Part shown: positions 1 through 5,925 of the stretch, in pieces
Layout of the letters: the number at the start of each line of letters is the position of its first letter
Numbering within the stretch: the stretch's first letter is position 1
Assembly (NCBI RefSeq): GCF_002483305.1
Contig: NZ_DLHQ01000006.1
Coordinates: forward strand, 1-11,293
From: Brevundimonas sp. UBA7664
GTDB taxonomy: Bacteria > Pseudomonadota > Alphaproteobacteria > Caulobacterales > Caulobacteraceae
Direction: 5' to 3'
Length of the DNA stretch: 11,293 bases
The notes under the pieces: model-generated
What the model saw: only the letters and a program-made list of their open reading frames with translations
The model's database searches: none
What the model was told of the DNA's origin: nothing
Program-made: the position numbers and the translations under genes

Positions 1-1
1 G

Positions 2-226
2 GTCTGCGCGGACGACGGCGTTGTCCGCACGCCGGCCGGTCGGGTGCGCGCCCTGGCGCGCGATCGCCGGGGCGCGCCCCTGGCCGCCTGGGCGGGATGC
101 CGGCGGCTGGCCGACGGCGAGCTCTTCCTGCTGGGCGACACTGCCGGGAGTTTCGACAGCCGCTATTTCGGGCCGGTCGCGCGGTCGGGGGTGGACGGCG
201 TCTACCGGGAGGTTCTGACATGGTGA
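2..226 (+). CDS. traF: TraF-type S26 signal peptidase, C-terminal part (5' end outside window)
   Basis: This is the C-terminal 74 residues of a conjugation-associated peptidase, cut by the window edge. Read from base 2, the frame is open to the TGA at 224-226. The segment LLGDTAGSFDSRYFGPV is the characteristic end of the S26/TraF family (usual form GDxxxSFDSRYFGPV). The VCADDGVVRTP at the start fits the stretch that follows the catalytic lysine in this family; the Ser and Lys catalytic residues would lie upstream and are not visible. Known TraF proteins are inner-membrane peptidases that process and cyclise the conjugative pilin (TrbC type). The stop overlaps the ATG of the transglycosylase gene (220), so the two are translationally coupled. 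This places the left end of the window in a mating-pair-formation region. A generic signal peptidase I is less likely because of the SFDSRYFGP form. Confidence 0.85.
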   Translation, partial: VCADDGVVRTPAGRVRALARDRRGAPLAAWAGCRRLADGELFLLGDTAGSFDSRYFGPVARSGVDGVYREVLTW

Positions 227-831
227 GACTGGCGTGCCTGACCTGCCTGGCCGCGATGGCGGCGGCGGTCGCGGGGCCGGCGTCGGCCCAGGCCGTGAAC
301 TGGCGCGACGCCGGCGGCGATCTGTTCGGCCGGCCCGCCGAGGCGGTCGCCGAGGATGTCCCGGACAGCCTTGAAGCGGCGTGGATCGCGCCCCTCAGAC
401 AGCCTTTCCAGGAGGCCGTCGCCGCGGCCGCGGCGAGGCACGGCCTGGATCCCAAACTGCTCCACGCCCTGGTGGTGACCGAGAGCGCCTACAGGCCCGA
501 CGCCCTGTCGCCGGTGGGCGCGGGAGGCCTGACCCAGCTGATGCCGGGCACCGCCCTGGAGCTCGGCGTCCGCGACCGCTTCGATCCGGTCGAGAACCTG
601 CGCGGCGGCGCGGACTATCTGGCGCGTCAGATTCGGCGCTTCGGTGATCTGCGGCTCGCGCTGGCGGCGTACAATGCGGGTCCGGCCCGCGTCGCGCGGC
701 TGGGGCGAGTGCCGGATATAGCCGAGACCCAAGCCTATGTAGCGACGGTCGTGGACTGTTACCTGGCGCTGACGGCGGGGCAGGGGATCACCAGCTCGAC
801 CCAGTGTCGCCCGCGCGGAGCGGGGCGATGA
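220..831 (+). CDS. Periplasmic lytic transglycosylase of a conjugation system
   Basis: A 203-residue SLT-family (lysozyme-like) transglycosylase. It should cleave peptidoglycan so that a secretion or mating channel can cross the cell wall, the VirB1/TrbN role. The start at 220 is preferred to an upstream ATG at 97 because it has a GGGAGG ribosome site at 207-212 and opens directly into a signal peptide (about residues 1-23, cleavage after ASA). The SLT domain spans about residues 65-195. Glu88 in VVTESAYRPDA is the expected catalytic acid, followed by the family motifs GAGGLTQLMPGTA and AAYNAGPARV. The gene overlaps traF at its start. At its end it overlaps the next gene by the four bases ATGA (828-831). 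Function is clear from the motifs; the conjugative role is inferred from the traF neighbour. Confidence 0.92.
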   Translation: MVRLACLTCLAAMAAAVAGPASAQAVNWRDAGGDLFGRPAEAVAEDVPDSLEAAWIAPLRQPFQEAVAAAAARHGLDPKLLHALVVTESAYRPDALSPVGAGGLTQLMPGTALELGVRDRFDPVENLRGGADYLARQIRRFGDLRLALAAYNAGPARVARLGRVPDIAETQAYVATVVDCYLALTAGQGITSSTQCRPRGAGR

Positions 832-1115
832 TCGGGGAAACGGGGACGGAGGCCGGACCCGGGGTCCCGACGTGCGGGGACGAGGACCTGCTGACGCGGG
901 CGGAGGCGTCGGCCTTCCTGGCCCAGTTCGGCATCCGGCTGAAGCCGTCCACCCTCGCGCGGCTGTGGTCGACCGGCGGTGGCGGTCCGCCCTGCCGTCA
1001 CGTGCGGTCCAGGCCCCATTATCCGCGCGGCCTGCTGCGGGAGTGGGCGCGATCGCAGATCACGGACGTCCGCACCGCCGCGCCGCCGGCGGCGAGAGGG
1101 CGCCGCCGTGGCTGA
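828..1115 (+). CDS. Small helix-turn-helix (excisionase-like) DNA-binding protein
   Basis: A 95-residue protein whose ATG overlaps the transglycosylase stop (ATGA), so it is translated as part of the same operon. Residues 21-74 read LLTRAEASAFLAQFGIRL..STLARLW..GGGGPP....RPHYPRGLLREWA. This matches the layout of MerR-like/excisionase HTH_17 proteins: an LLTxxEAAxFL helix, a recognition helix starting STLARL, a GPP turn, a Y-P wing and a final helix ending in W. The C-terminal 20 residues are rich in Ala, Pro and Arg and probably disordered. Such proteins act as recombination directionality factors or local repressors on integrative elements. Which role applies here cannot be read from the sequence. 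An earlier in-frame ATG at 804 is less likely because it would lie deep inside the upstream gene. Confidence 0.65.
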   Translation: MIGETGTEAGPGVPTCGDEDLLTRAEASAFLAQFGIRLKPSTLARLWSTGGGGPPCRHVRSRPHYPRGLLREWARSQITDVRTAAPPAARGRRRG

Positions 1116-1308
1116 CCATGGGATCAGAACGCCGCCGCCGCCGCCGACGGTCGCCGGTCTGCTGGCGGACCCGGCCGCCAGCTTCGCGATCAAGGATGTG
1201 GCCCGGCGATGGGCGGCGCGCGACTGCGTGGACGCCGCGACCGACGCCCGAGTGCTTTGCGAGGTGTTCGAGGCGGCGGCCGACCGGATGTTCGGAGGCG
1301 CGTCGTGA
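1108..1308 (+). CDS. Small conserved-looking protein of unknown function (66 aa)
   Basis: A short gene starting with GTG at 1108, eight bases before the end of the HTH gene. A purine-rich site (GAGAGGG, 1094-1100) lies at good distance from that GTG. Its own TGA at 1306-1308 overlaps the GTG of the next gene, so it is coupled on both sides, which supports it being real. The N-terminus is a run of prolines. The rest reads LLADPAASFAIKDVARRWAARD-CVDAATDARVLCEVFEAAADR, an amphipathic helical protein with no signal peptide or membrane segment. I recall similar small proteins of the form 'LLADPAASFWLKDA...RDPVDAANDAEVL' in rhizobia and relatives, but know of no assigned function. The upstream in-frame ATG at 979 would overlap the HTH gene heavily and is rejected. 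Confidence 0.6.
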   Translation: MADHGIRTPPPPPTVAGLLADPAASFAIKDVARRWAARDCVDAATDARVLCEVFEAAADRMFGGAS

Positions 1309-1724
1309 CGTTCGAACCTGAAGGCGGGCCGGTCGAGACGGGCGGGCCGGAAGACCGCTTGCTGCCCTGGGATCGGGTCCGCGACGTCACGGGCCTCAGC
1401 CGGTCCACCGCGTGGCGTCTGCAACAGGTCGGGGATTTTCCCGAACCCGTGCGCATCTCCCCCAATCGGGTCGGCTGGTGGGAAAGCGAATTGACCGCCT
1501 GGAAGGCGACACGCAAGACCCGCGGCCTGCCCTGTCCGAGGCCGCTGGCCCGGCCCCGGGAGCCCAAGCTCATCCAGACCGCGCGATCGTCCCGTCGTCA
1601 GCCCGACAAGGCCGCTGCCGCCCCGGCGAACGTCGTGCCGGAGGCTGCAAGCCCTGTGACGCCGGCGGCCCCGCCCCGACGGAAACGGCAGGCCTCCGCC
1701 GACCAGATCGATTTCGGATTCTAG
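1305..1724 (+). CDS. AlpA-family DNA-binding regulator
   Basis: A 139-residue protein starting with GTG at 1305, overlapping the previous stop (GTGA). Residues 18-68 match the AlpA/prophage regulator fold: RLLPWDRVRDVTGLSRSTAW, a recognition helix containing RLQQVGDFPEPV, then the wing RISPNRVGWWESELTAWK. E. coli AlpA activates excision of a cryptic prophage, and relatives on integrative elements often control integrase or transfer genes. Unlike most AlpA proteins (about 65-80 residues), this one has an extra tail of about 65 residues rich in Arg, Pro and Ala, probably disordered and possibly able to bind nucleic acid, ending in a hydrophobic FGF. It is the last gene of the overlapping traF-led series. 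Family assignment is firm; the target is unknown. Confidence 0.8.
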   Translation: MTFEPEGGPVETGGPEDRLLPWDRVRDVTGLSRSTAWRLQQVGDFPEPVRISPNRVGWWESELTAWKATRKTRGLPCPRPLARPREPKLIQTARSSRRQPDKAAAAPANVVPEAASPVTPAAPPRRKRQASADQIDFGF

Positions 1725-1955
1725 GGCGAAGGGCCTGGCGACGGGTTTAGAGGCCGCCCCTGCGGATTTTGCCCATCGCAGTCGCACAAAGAGAGGCTGA
1801 CGGACATTTCAGCACGATAAGGGAGTTTTACGGACATTTGGCCTTTGGCTGGCATCTTAAGTGAAACTACGTTAAGTGACGATGGCGGACATTATTGCGA
1901 TTTAAGGGACCGTGGCGGACATTTCCTGTATTTCGCGCGGTCTTGGGAGACGGTC
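1725..1955. repeat. Intergenic array of four CGGACATT repeats upstream of the fic gene
   Basis: This gap between alpA and fic contains four direct copies of CGGACATT, starting at 1801, 1831, 1886 and 1916. The spacings are exactly 30, 55 and 30 bp. Three copies carry a second conserved motif, TAAG(G/T)GA, exactly 13 bp upstream (1818, 1873, 1903). The first copy has a degenerate AAAGAGA in the same place (1788). An extra lone TAAGTGA stands at 1858, 15 bp before the 1873 copy. The composite unit is thus TAAGKGA-N6-CGGACATT. Two readings are possible. It may be a leftover end of an insertion sequence, since IS21-family ends carry several direct repeats and some that I recall contain AAATGTCCG. 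Or it may be an operator array for the AbiEi-like region of the downstream protein. The fic ribosome site GGGAGA (1945-1950) lies just after the array. Confidence 0.75.
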
Positions 1956-3533
1956 ATGGCAGACATCCTCTTCACGCCCTCGGGCAGCGAAGCGACCGAC
2001 AGGAAGATCCGCCGCGATCATGAAGGCGGCAAGCTCGTTCGCATCGCGACCGGCGTCTATGTCGAGCCCGGCGCCGAGCCGATCGACGCCGTCGTGCGTC
2101 GAAAATGGTCGACCATCCTCGGCAGGCTCGTTCCCGACGGCGTCGCCACCGACCGGACGGGCATGGAAAGCCAGCCGTGGAGGGACCGCTCCAGCGGCGC
2201 GCCGACCGGGGTCGGCCACGTCTTTGTCAGCGCGCCGCGGACCCGCGATGTGATCACCCTCCCGGGTCTTGAGATCCACATCCGTCAGGGTGTTGGACCC
2301 GTCGACGGCGACATCCCCTATCTGGGCTCCTGGCTGGCGGGACCAGTCCGAAAGCTGCTCGACAACCTCAGTCCGTCGCGCGCCCGGAATGGACCGGCCC
2401 GCACCCTCGGCAAGGCGGGGGTCGAAGCCGCTCTTGAAAGTCTGTGCTCGACCCACGGCGAAGAGGGCCTGAACCATATCCGGGACCAGGCCCGGGTTCT
2501 GGCGCCCGTCCTCCAGCGGGAAAAGGAATTCGAGGTCCTGAACGGTCTGATCGGCGCGCTGCTGCGGACCCGCCAGGACAAGCTCAGCACGGTCCAGGGA
2601 CGGGCCCGCGCCGCCGGCGCGCCTCTGGACCCCGCCTGCGTCGGTCGCCTCGTGACCCTGGCGGATCATCTTCAGGCCCGCGCCCCCCTGTCGATCGCCG
2701 ATCGGGACGCGACGCCCGGCCGCAAGACGAGCGGCGCGTTCATGGAGGCTTATTTCTCCAACTTCATCGAAGGCACGGAGTTCGCCGTCAGCGAGGCCGT
2801 CGAGATCGTCTTCGAAGGCAAGATGCCCGATGCCCGGCCGGAAGACGGGCACGACGTCCTGGGCGCCTATCTCCAGCTCGTCGATCTGGGGCCGCGCGCG
2901 GCCGTGCCCCGCGGGGCGGACGCCTTTCTCGCCGAGATCCAGGAGCGGCACCGGATCCTAATGGACGCCCGGCCGTCGGTCCGGCCGGGTCAGTTCAAGA
3001 CGCGAACCAACAAGGCCGGGGATACGACCTTCGTCGCCCCTGACCGCGTCGAGGGAACCCTGCGGGAGGGCGTATCGATACTCGAGACCCTGAAGGACCC
3101 GTTCTCGCGCGCCGTGTTCGTCCATTTCCTGCTGTCGGACGTCCATCCTTTCAATGACGGGAACGGGCGCCTGAGCCGCATCATGATGACGAAGGAGCTC
3201 ATGGCCGGCGGCCTGTCCCGCATCGTGATCCCGACGGTGTTCAGGGAAGACTACCTCGACGCCTTGCGCGCCCTGTCGCGGCGGAACGACCCCTCCATCC
3301 TGGTGCGGTCGCTCGAATTCTGCCAGCGCGTGAGCGCCGCCTGCTCGGAGGAGACGACGGAGGCCGCCATCACGACGTGGGCGCGCGCCTATGCCTTCTG
3401 CGAGAGTCCGCGTCACGCCCGGCTGACGATGCCGAACCCGGCCCTGGTCATCGAGACGCATGACGGCACGCCGGCGCCTGCAGACTATTGGCAGGCGCTC
3501 AGGCGCGACCAGGGCGCGCCGATGCCGATCTGA
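1956..3533 (+). CDS. AbiEi-like N-terminal region fused to a class II Fic AMP-transferase
   Basis: A 525-residue protein. The ATG at 1956 is chosen because GGGAGA precedes it by five bases; the frame stays open back to a TTG at 1845, but that stretch is the repeat array. Residues 1-150 resemble AbiEi-type antitoxin/regulator proteins: a basic helix (TDRKIRRDHEGG), then GKLVRIATGVYVEPG (25-39), matching the 'G-x-L-x-R-hydrophobic-x-x-G-V-Y' hallmark of their winged helix. Residues about 265-420 form a Fic domain. The complete catalytic motif HPFNDGNGR lies at 397-405, with His397 as the base, Asp401 as the metal ligand and Arg405 for the ATP phosphates. The inhibitory motif SNFIEG (268-273, consensus S/T-x-x-x-E-G/N) lies N-terminal to it, which makes this class II, normally held inactive by that Glu (Glu272). 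Fic proteins transfer AMP from ATP to target hydroxyls. The target is unknown. No separate toxin or antitoxin gene is adjacent. Confidence 0.93.
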   Translation: MADILFTPSGSEATDRKIRRDHEGGKLVRIATGVYVEPGAEPIDAVVRRKWSTILGRLVPDGVATDRTGMESQPWRDRSSGAPTGVGHVFVSAPRTRDVITLPGLEIHIRQGVGPVDGDIPYLGSWLAGPVRKLLDNLSPSRARNGPARTLGKAGVEAALESLCSTHGEEGLNHIRDQARVLAPVLQREKEFEVLNGLIGALLRTRQDKLSTVQGRARAAGAPLDPACVGRLVTLADHLQARAPLSIADRDATPGRKTSGAFMEAYFSNFIEGTEFAVSEAVEIVFEGKMPDARPEDGHDVLGAYLQLVDLGPRAAVPRGADAFLAEIQERHRILMDARPSVRPGQFKTRTNKAGDTTFVAPDRVEGTLREGVSILETLKDPFSRAVFVHFLLSDVHPFNDGNGRLSRIMMTKELMAGGLSRIVIPTVFREDYLDALRALSRRNDPSILVRSLEFCQRVSAACSEETTEAAITTWARAYAFCESPRHARLTMPNPALVIETHDGTPAPADYWQALRRDQGAPMPI

Positions 3534-3852
3534 TCCGTGAACCGTGTCGACCAGGGTTCTGCCTCGCGCTTGGGAGCTCGCCATTTAGCGGACGCCGGCA
3601 GGCCCTACGAACCGGCCCGCCGGGCCAATGTCCGCTTACGACCGCCCTGAGCGGAGATCGCCGCTGGCGCCGCCGGACGTCTAGAACTGACCTTTCGCAA
3701 CGTCCGCTGCCCGAAAAGCGCTCGCCTCGGTCCTGGAGGGCGTTCCTAAGACGTGCCCGCCCTGATCCGGCGCAGCATAATGTGACGCTCACCGACCTCA
3801 GGCGTTGATCCTTCGGGACAGTTGATTCAATCTCTGTCAAACGGACTTCAGA
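3534..3852. repeat. Gene-free stretch with degenerate GTCCGCT/AGCGGAC repeats
   Basis: No convincing gene lies between fic and the dprA-like gene. The stretch holds several related, decayed motifs: TTAGCGGAC at about 3585-3593, AATGTCCGCT at 3627-3636 paired with AGCGGA at 3650-3655 (a six-base stem), and AACGTCCGCT at 3699-3708. These resemble the widespread proteobacterial intergenic motif AATGTCCGCT...AGCGGACATT. They lie in the opposite orientation to the CGGACATT copies upstream of fic, so the fic gene is loosely bracketed by inverted motifs. The last 60 bases before 3853 are A/T-richer and must hold the promoter for the next operon. A weak TTGATC (3805-3810) is the only -35-like element I see, with no good -10. 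The ribosome site before 3853 is also weak. Confidence 0.5.
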
Positions 3853-4743
3853 ATGAACCTGGCATTACGTGCAGATGGAGCGGCCCTGGCGCCGATTTCG
3901 CCGCGCCTCGAGCTGGGCGCGTACGAATCGTTGTGGCTGGAGCAGGGCGCGACCTTCAAGACGCTCGCAGACCGTTTCGCTCGGGACCCGTCGGCTCTTC
4001 CGTCCGATTTCGTGTCCCGCTCCGCCGCCGAGGCGGCTGCGGACGAGGTGTTCGCCCGGCTCAAGAAGTCGGGCGTCCATCGGTTCGGCGTCCGGATCAA
4101 CCATGCCGGCGACTATCCCGAACGGCTTCGCGACGCGCGCCACCCGATCGAAGTCCTCTACTACCAGGGGGCATGGGAGCTCACCGAGACCCGCTCCATC
4201 GCGGTCGTAGGGGCGCGGAAGGCTACAGAGCAGGGCACCCAACGTGCAGCCCAGATCGCCAAAGGCCTGGTTGAGCGTGGGTTCACCGTCGTGTCCGGGC
4301 TGGCAGAGGGTATCGACCGCGCGGCGCACACCGCCGCCTTGGGATGCGGTGGCCGCACTATCGCCGTCATCGGAACACCGCTTGGACAGTACTATCCGAA
4401 AGCCAACAGGGACCTTCAGGACCAGATCGCCACGGATCATCTGCTGATCTCGCAGGTGCCGCTGTTGCGCTACGGCAAACAGGGGCCCCAGCAGAATCGC
4501 CTGTTCTTCCCCGAGCGAAATGTGACGATGAGCGCCCTCACCGAGGGCACCGTTATCGTGGAGGCCAGCGACACGTCCGGGACCCTCACTCAGGCACGGG
4601 CCGCCCTGCACCAGGGCCGCAAGCTCTTCATCCTCGACAGCTGTTTCGACCCGTCGCTGAAGCTGACGTGGCCCCGGAGGTTCGCCGACCTGGGCGCCAT
4701 TCGCGTTCGCTCGATGGATGACATCTGGAACGCCCTTGCATGA
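3853..4743 (+). CDS. DprA/Smf-family (SLOG fold) DNA-processing-like protein
   Basis: A 296-residue protein with the Rossmann-like core of DprA. Motifs in order: SIAVVGARKATEQG (115-128), VVSGLAEGIDRAAH (146-159), GGRTIAVIGTPL..YYPKAN (166-185), the ISQVP step (199-203), FPERNVTMSALT (219-230) and VEASDTSGTLTQARAAL (236-252). DprA binds incoming single-stranded DNA and loads RecA during transformation; wider family members bind nucleotide ligands. Residues 1-75 are a helical N-terminal region unlike the core. The C-terminal winged-helix domain found in many housekeeping DprA proteins is absent, since the protein ends soon after the core. Its stop overlaps the start of the phosphoribosyltransferase gene (ATGA at 4740), so both are made together. 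Given the island setting and the partner gene, a defence or element-maintenance role is more likely than housekeeping transformation, but this is inference. Confidence 0.9.
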   Translation: MNLALRADGAALAPISPRLELGAYESLWLEQGATFKTLADRFARDPSALPSDFVSRSAAEAAADEVFARLKKSGVHRFGVRINHAGDYPERLRDARHPIEVLYYQGAWELTETRSIAVVGARKATEQGTQRAAQIAKGLVERGFTVVSGLAEGIDRAAHTAALGCGGRTIAVIGTPLGQYYPKANRDLQDQIATDHLLISQVPLLRYGKQGPQQNRLFFPERNVTMSALTEGTVIVEASDTSGTLTQARAALHQGRKLFILDSCFDPSLKLTWPRRFADLGAIRVRSMDDIWNALA

Positions 4744-5375
4744 CGATCCGCTTCAGGCAGATCGATGACAGCAACCGCGGCGATCACTACCACCTGACGC
4801 CGGCGGACGCCTGCCTGTACCTCCTCGAGTTCACGTCGGGGCAGGGCTATTCGTACAGCAAGGCGAACTCCCTGATTTCCAATCTCAAGAAGAAGCCCAC
4901 GGCATCAGCGGCCGAGCTTGGCTACAAGCGGGAAGCGATCGGGAAGTGCGCCGGCGCGCTCGGAAAGGCGCTGAACCACGACTGGATCCGGCAGTCCGTC
5001 ATCGTCCCCGTCCCGCCCTCGAAAATGGTGGGCGACCCGGCTTACGACGACCGTATGTTCGACATGGCAGCGGCGATCCAGCCCGCCGCTGATGTTCGCC
5101 GGCTCATCCGCCAAACCCGGTCCATGACCGCTTCTCATGAAGCGGGCAGCGTTCGAAACACGGTCGAGGATCTCCTGGGAGCCTACGAGATTGACGAGTC
5201 CCTTGCCGTCGCGCCCTTCGGCCAGATCGGAATTCTGGACGACGTCCTGACGGCCGGCACCCATTTTCGGGCGGCCCACACGATCCTGTCGCGCAGATTT
5301 CCAGGCGTGGCTATTACGGGCATCTTCATCGCGCGCCGGGTCTTCGCCAATCCATTTGCCGCCGCCCAGGGCTGA
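4740..5375 (+). CDS. Phosphoribosyltransferase-like protein coupled to the DprA homologue
   Basis: A 211-residue protein whose ATG overlaps the dprA-like stop. The C-terminal half is a type I phosphoribosyltransferase fold. VIVPVPPSK (87-95) is the usual strand and loop preceding the catalytic hood. GQIGILDDVLTAGTHFRAA (161-179) contains the PRPP-binding signature, two acidic residues (Asp167, Asp168) followed by VLTAGTHF. IFIARR (195-200) is the last strand. Residues 1-80 form a helical region (LTPADACLYLLEFTSG, then a Lys-rich SNLKKKP) that I do not recognise. The closest known relative by layout is ComFC, the transformation protein that works with DprA and ComFA on single-stranded DNA, but the cysteine zinc finger of ComFC is missing here. 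Substrate is unknown. The pairing with a DprA homologue suggests DNA or nucleotide handling. Confidence 0.85.
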   Translation: MTIRFRQIDDSNRGDHYHLTPADACLYLLEFTSGQGYSYSKANSLISNLKKKPTASAAELGYKREAIGKCAGALGKALNHDWIRQSVIVPVPPSKMVGDPAYDDRMFDMAAAIQPAADVRRLIRQTRSMTASHEAGSVRNTVEDLLGAYEIDESLAVAPFGQIGILDDVLTAGTHFRAAHTILSRRFPGVAITGIFIARRVFANPFAAAQG

Positions 5376-5431
5376 GGATCTGGAGCGGGCCGCCGGAACC
5401 GCCGGCAGATCGCGCGTCTGCGAAGCCTTCC

Positions 5432-5656
5432 TTAAAGGGCTGTCTCTCGGCCGGAAACGCCAGCGAGTTCGTTGAAGCGAAGGCGGGCCTTGGCTTCGTC
5501 GTAGAGAATCTCGCTCTGCCGGGGCGGCGCGACGACATAGTACATCGTGACCGGCGCCAACGTCAGACGCTCGCGACGCCAAAGCGCGAACCCCTCCCGA
5601 CCCTCCAGGCGGGTCCAGGTTCCGGCGTCGTTGGGATGGTCCGGGATCAACGCCAT
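5432..5656 (-). CDS. Small protein of unknown function (74 aa)
   Basis: A minus-strand frame, converging on the phosphoribosyltransferase gene with a 56-bp gap between their ends. The ATG at 5656 is preferred, with an AAAGAG-like site just upstream. An ATG at 5771 in the same frame would add 39 Pro- and Arg-rich residues that look non-coding. The product begins MALIPDHPNDAGTWTRL, continues through FALWRRERLTLAPVTMYYVV and ends with a charged helix around LYDEAKARLRFNELAG. It has no signal peptide or membrane segment, and I recognise no domain. The balanced amino-acid composition and regular alternation of hydrophobic residues suggest a real small soluble alpha/beta protein, but a chance frame cannot be excluded. 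Confidence 0.5.
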   Translation of the reverse strand: MALIPDHPNDAGTWTRLEGREGFALWRRERLTLAPVTMYYVVAPPRQSEILYDEAKARLRFNELAGVSGRETAL

Positions 5657-5827
5657 GGGAGCTCTTTCGATAACGGGTCGCGGTGGATTGAGGCCGGGAG
5701 ACGGATTTGGATGAAACGCCCTGCAAAAGGCCGCGGCCGAGCGGGGTCGAATCAGCCCCGGTCTCGGTTCCAATCAATGCTTTTCAGGGCGCTTTGTCTC
5801 GTTTCGGGCGGTAGTTTTGCGCGGCGA

Positions 5828-5849
5828 CTGCCCCACTACTGCCCCACTA
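5828..5849. repeat. Tandem 11-bp repeat next to tRNA-Val, possible integrase arm site
   Basis: CTGCCCCACTA occurs twice in perfect tandem (5828-5838 and 5839-5849), about 80 bp from the 3' end of the tRNA. Short direct repeats of this kind near a tRNA often mark arm-type binding sites of tyrosine integrases on islands. No integrase gene is visible in the window, so this is a suggestion from position and pattern only. The rest of 5657-5925 shows no gene that I can support. Confidence 0.4.
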
Positions 5850-5863
5850 ACTCGATTTTGCCC

Positions 5864-5898
5864 AAAAAATCATCCGTATGCGGAGGGTGGCTCTCCGC
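5864..5898 (-). terminator. Candidate intrinsic terminator downstream of tRNA-Val
   Basis: Read on the minus strand, a GCGGAG/CTCCGC stem with a seven-base loop (5880-5898) is followed, after about ten bases, by six T residues (complement of 5864-5869). A smaller alternative hairpin, TCCG-CATA-CGGA, lies closer to the T run. It is placed about 28 bases beyond the tRNA 3' end and would end the tRNA transcript before it enters the island. A second T run lies immediately after the tRNA CCA. Confidence 0.45.
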
Positions 5899-5925
5899 CA
5901 GATGTATGTTTTTGTTCAGGAAAAA

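Noticed and set aside
97..219. Earlier ATG (97) for the lytic transglycosylase
   Set aside because: The added residues are Arg-rich and would bury the signal peptide; ATG 220 has a strong GGGAGG site.
1788..1924. CRISPR array, because of 30-bp periodicity
   Set aside because: Only four units, with just two short conserved blocks per unit and one irregular 55-bp step; there is no constant repeat with unique spacers and no cas gene.
1845..1955. Longer N-terminus for the Fic protein from a TTG at 1845
   Set aside because: The extra 37 codons run through the repeat array and have no ribosome site, whereas ATG 1956 has GGGAGA at good spacing and begins the recognisable N-terminal region.
1902..2951. 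349-codon minus-strand frame opposite fic
   Set aside because: It is antisense to a gene with complete Fic motifs and shows no domain of its own.
4905..5777. Long minus-strand open frame opposite the phosphoribosyltransferase gene
   Set aside because: It overlaps a gene with clear motifs; its translation is rich in Arg, Gly and Ser without any domain, typical of antisense frames in GC-rich DNA.
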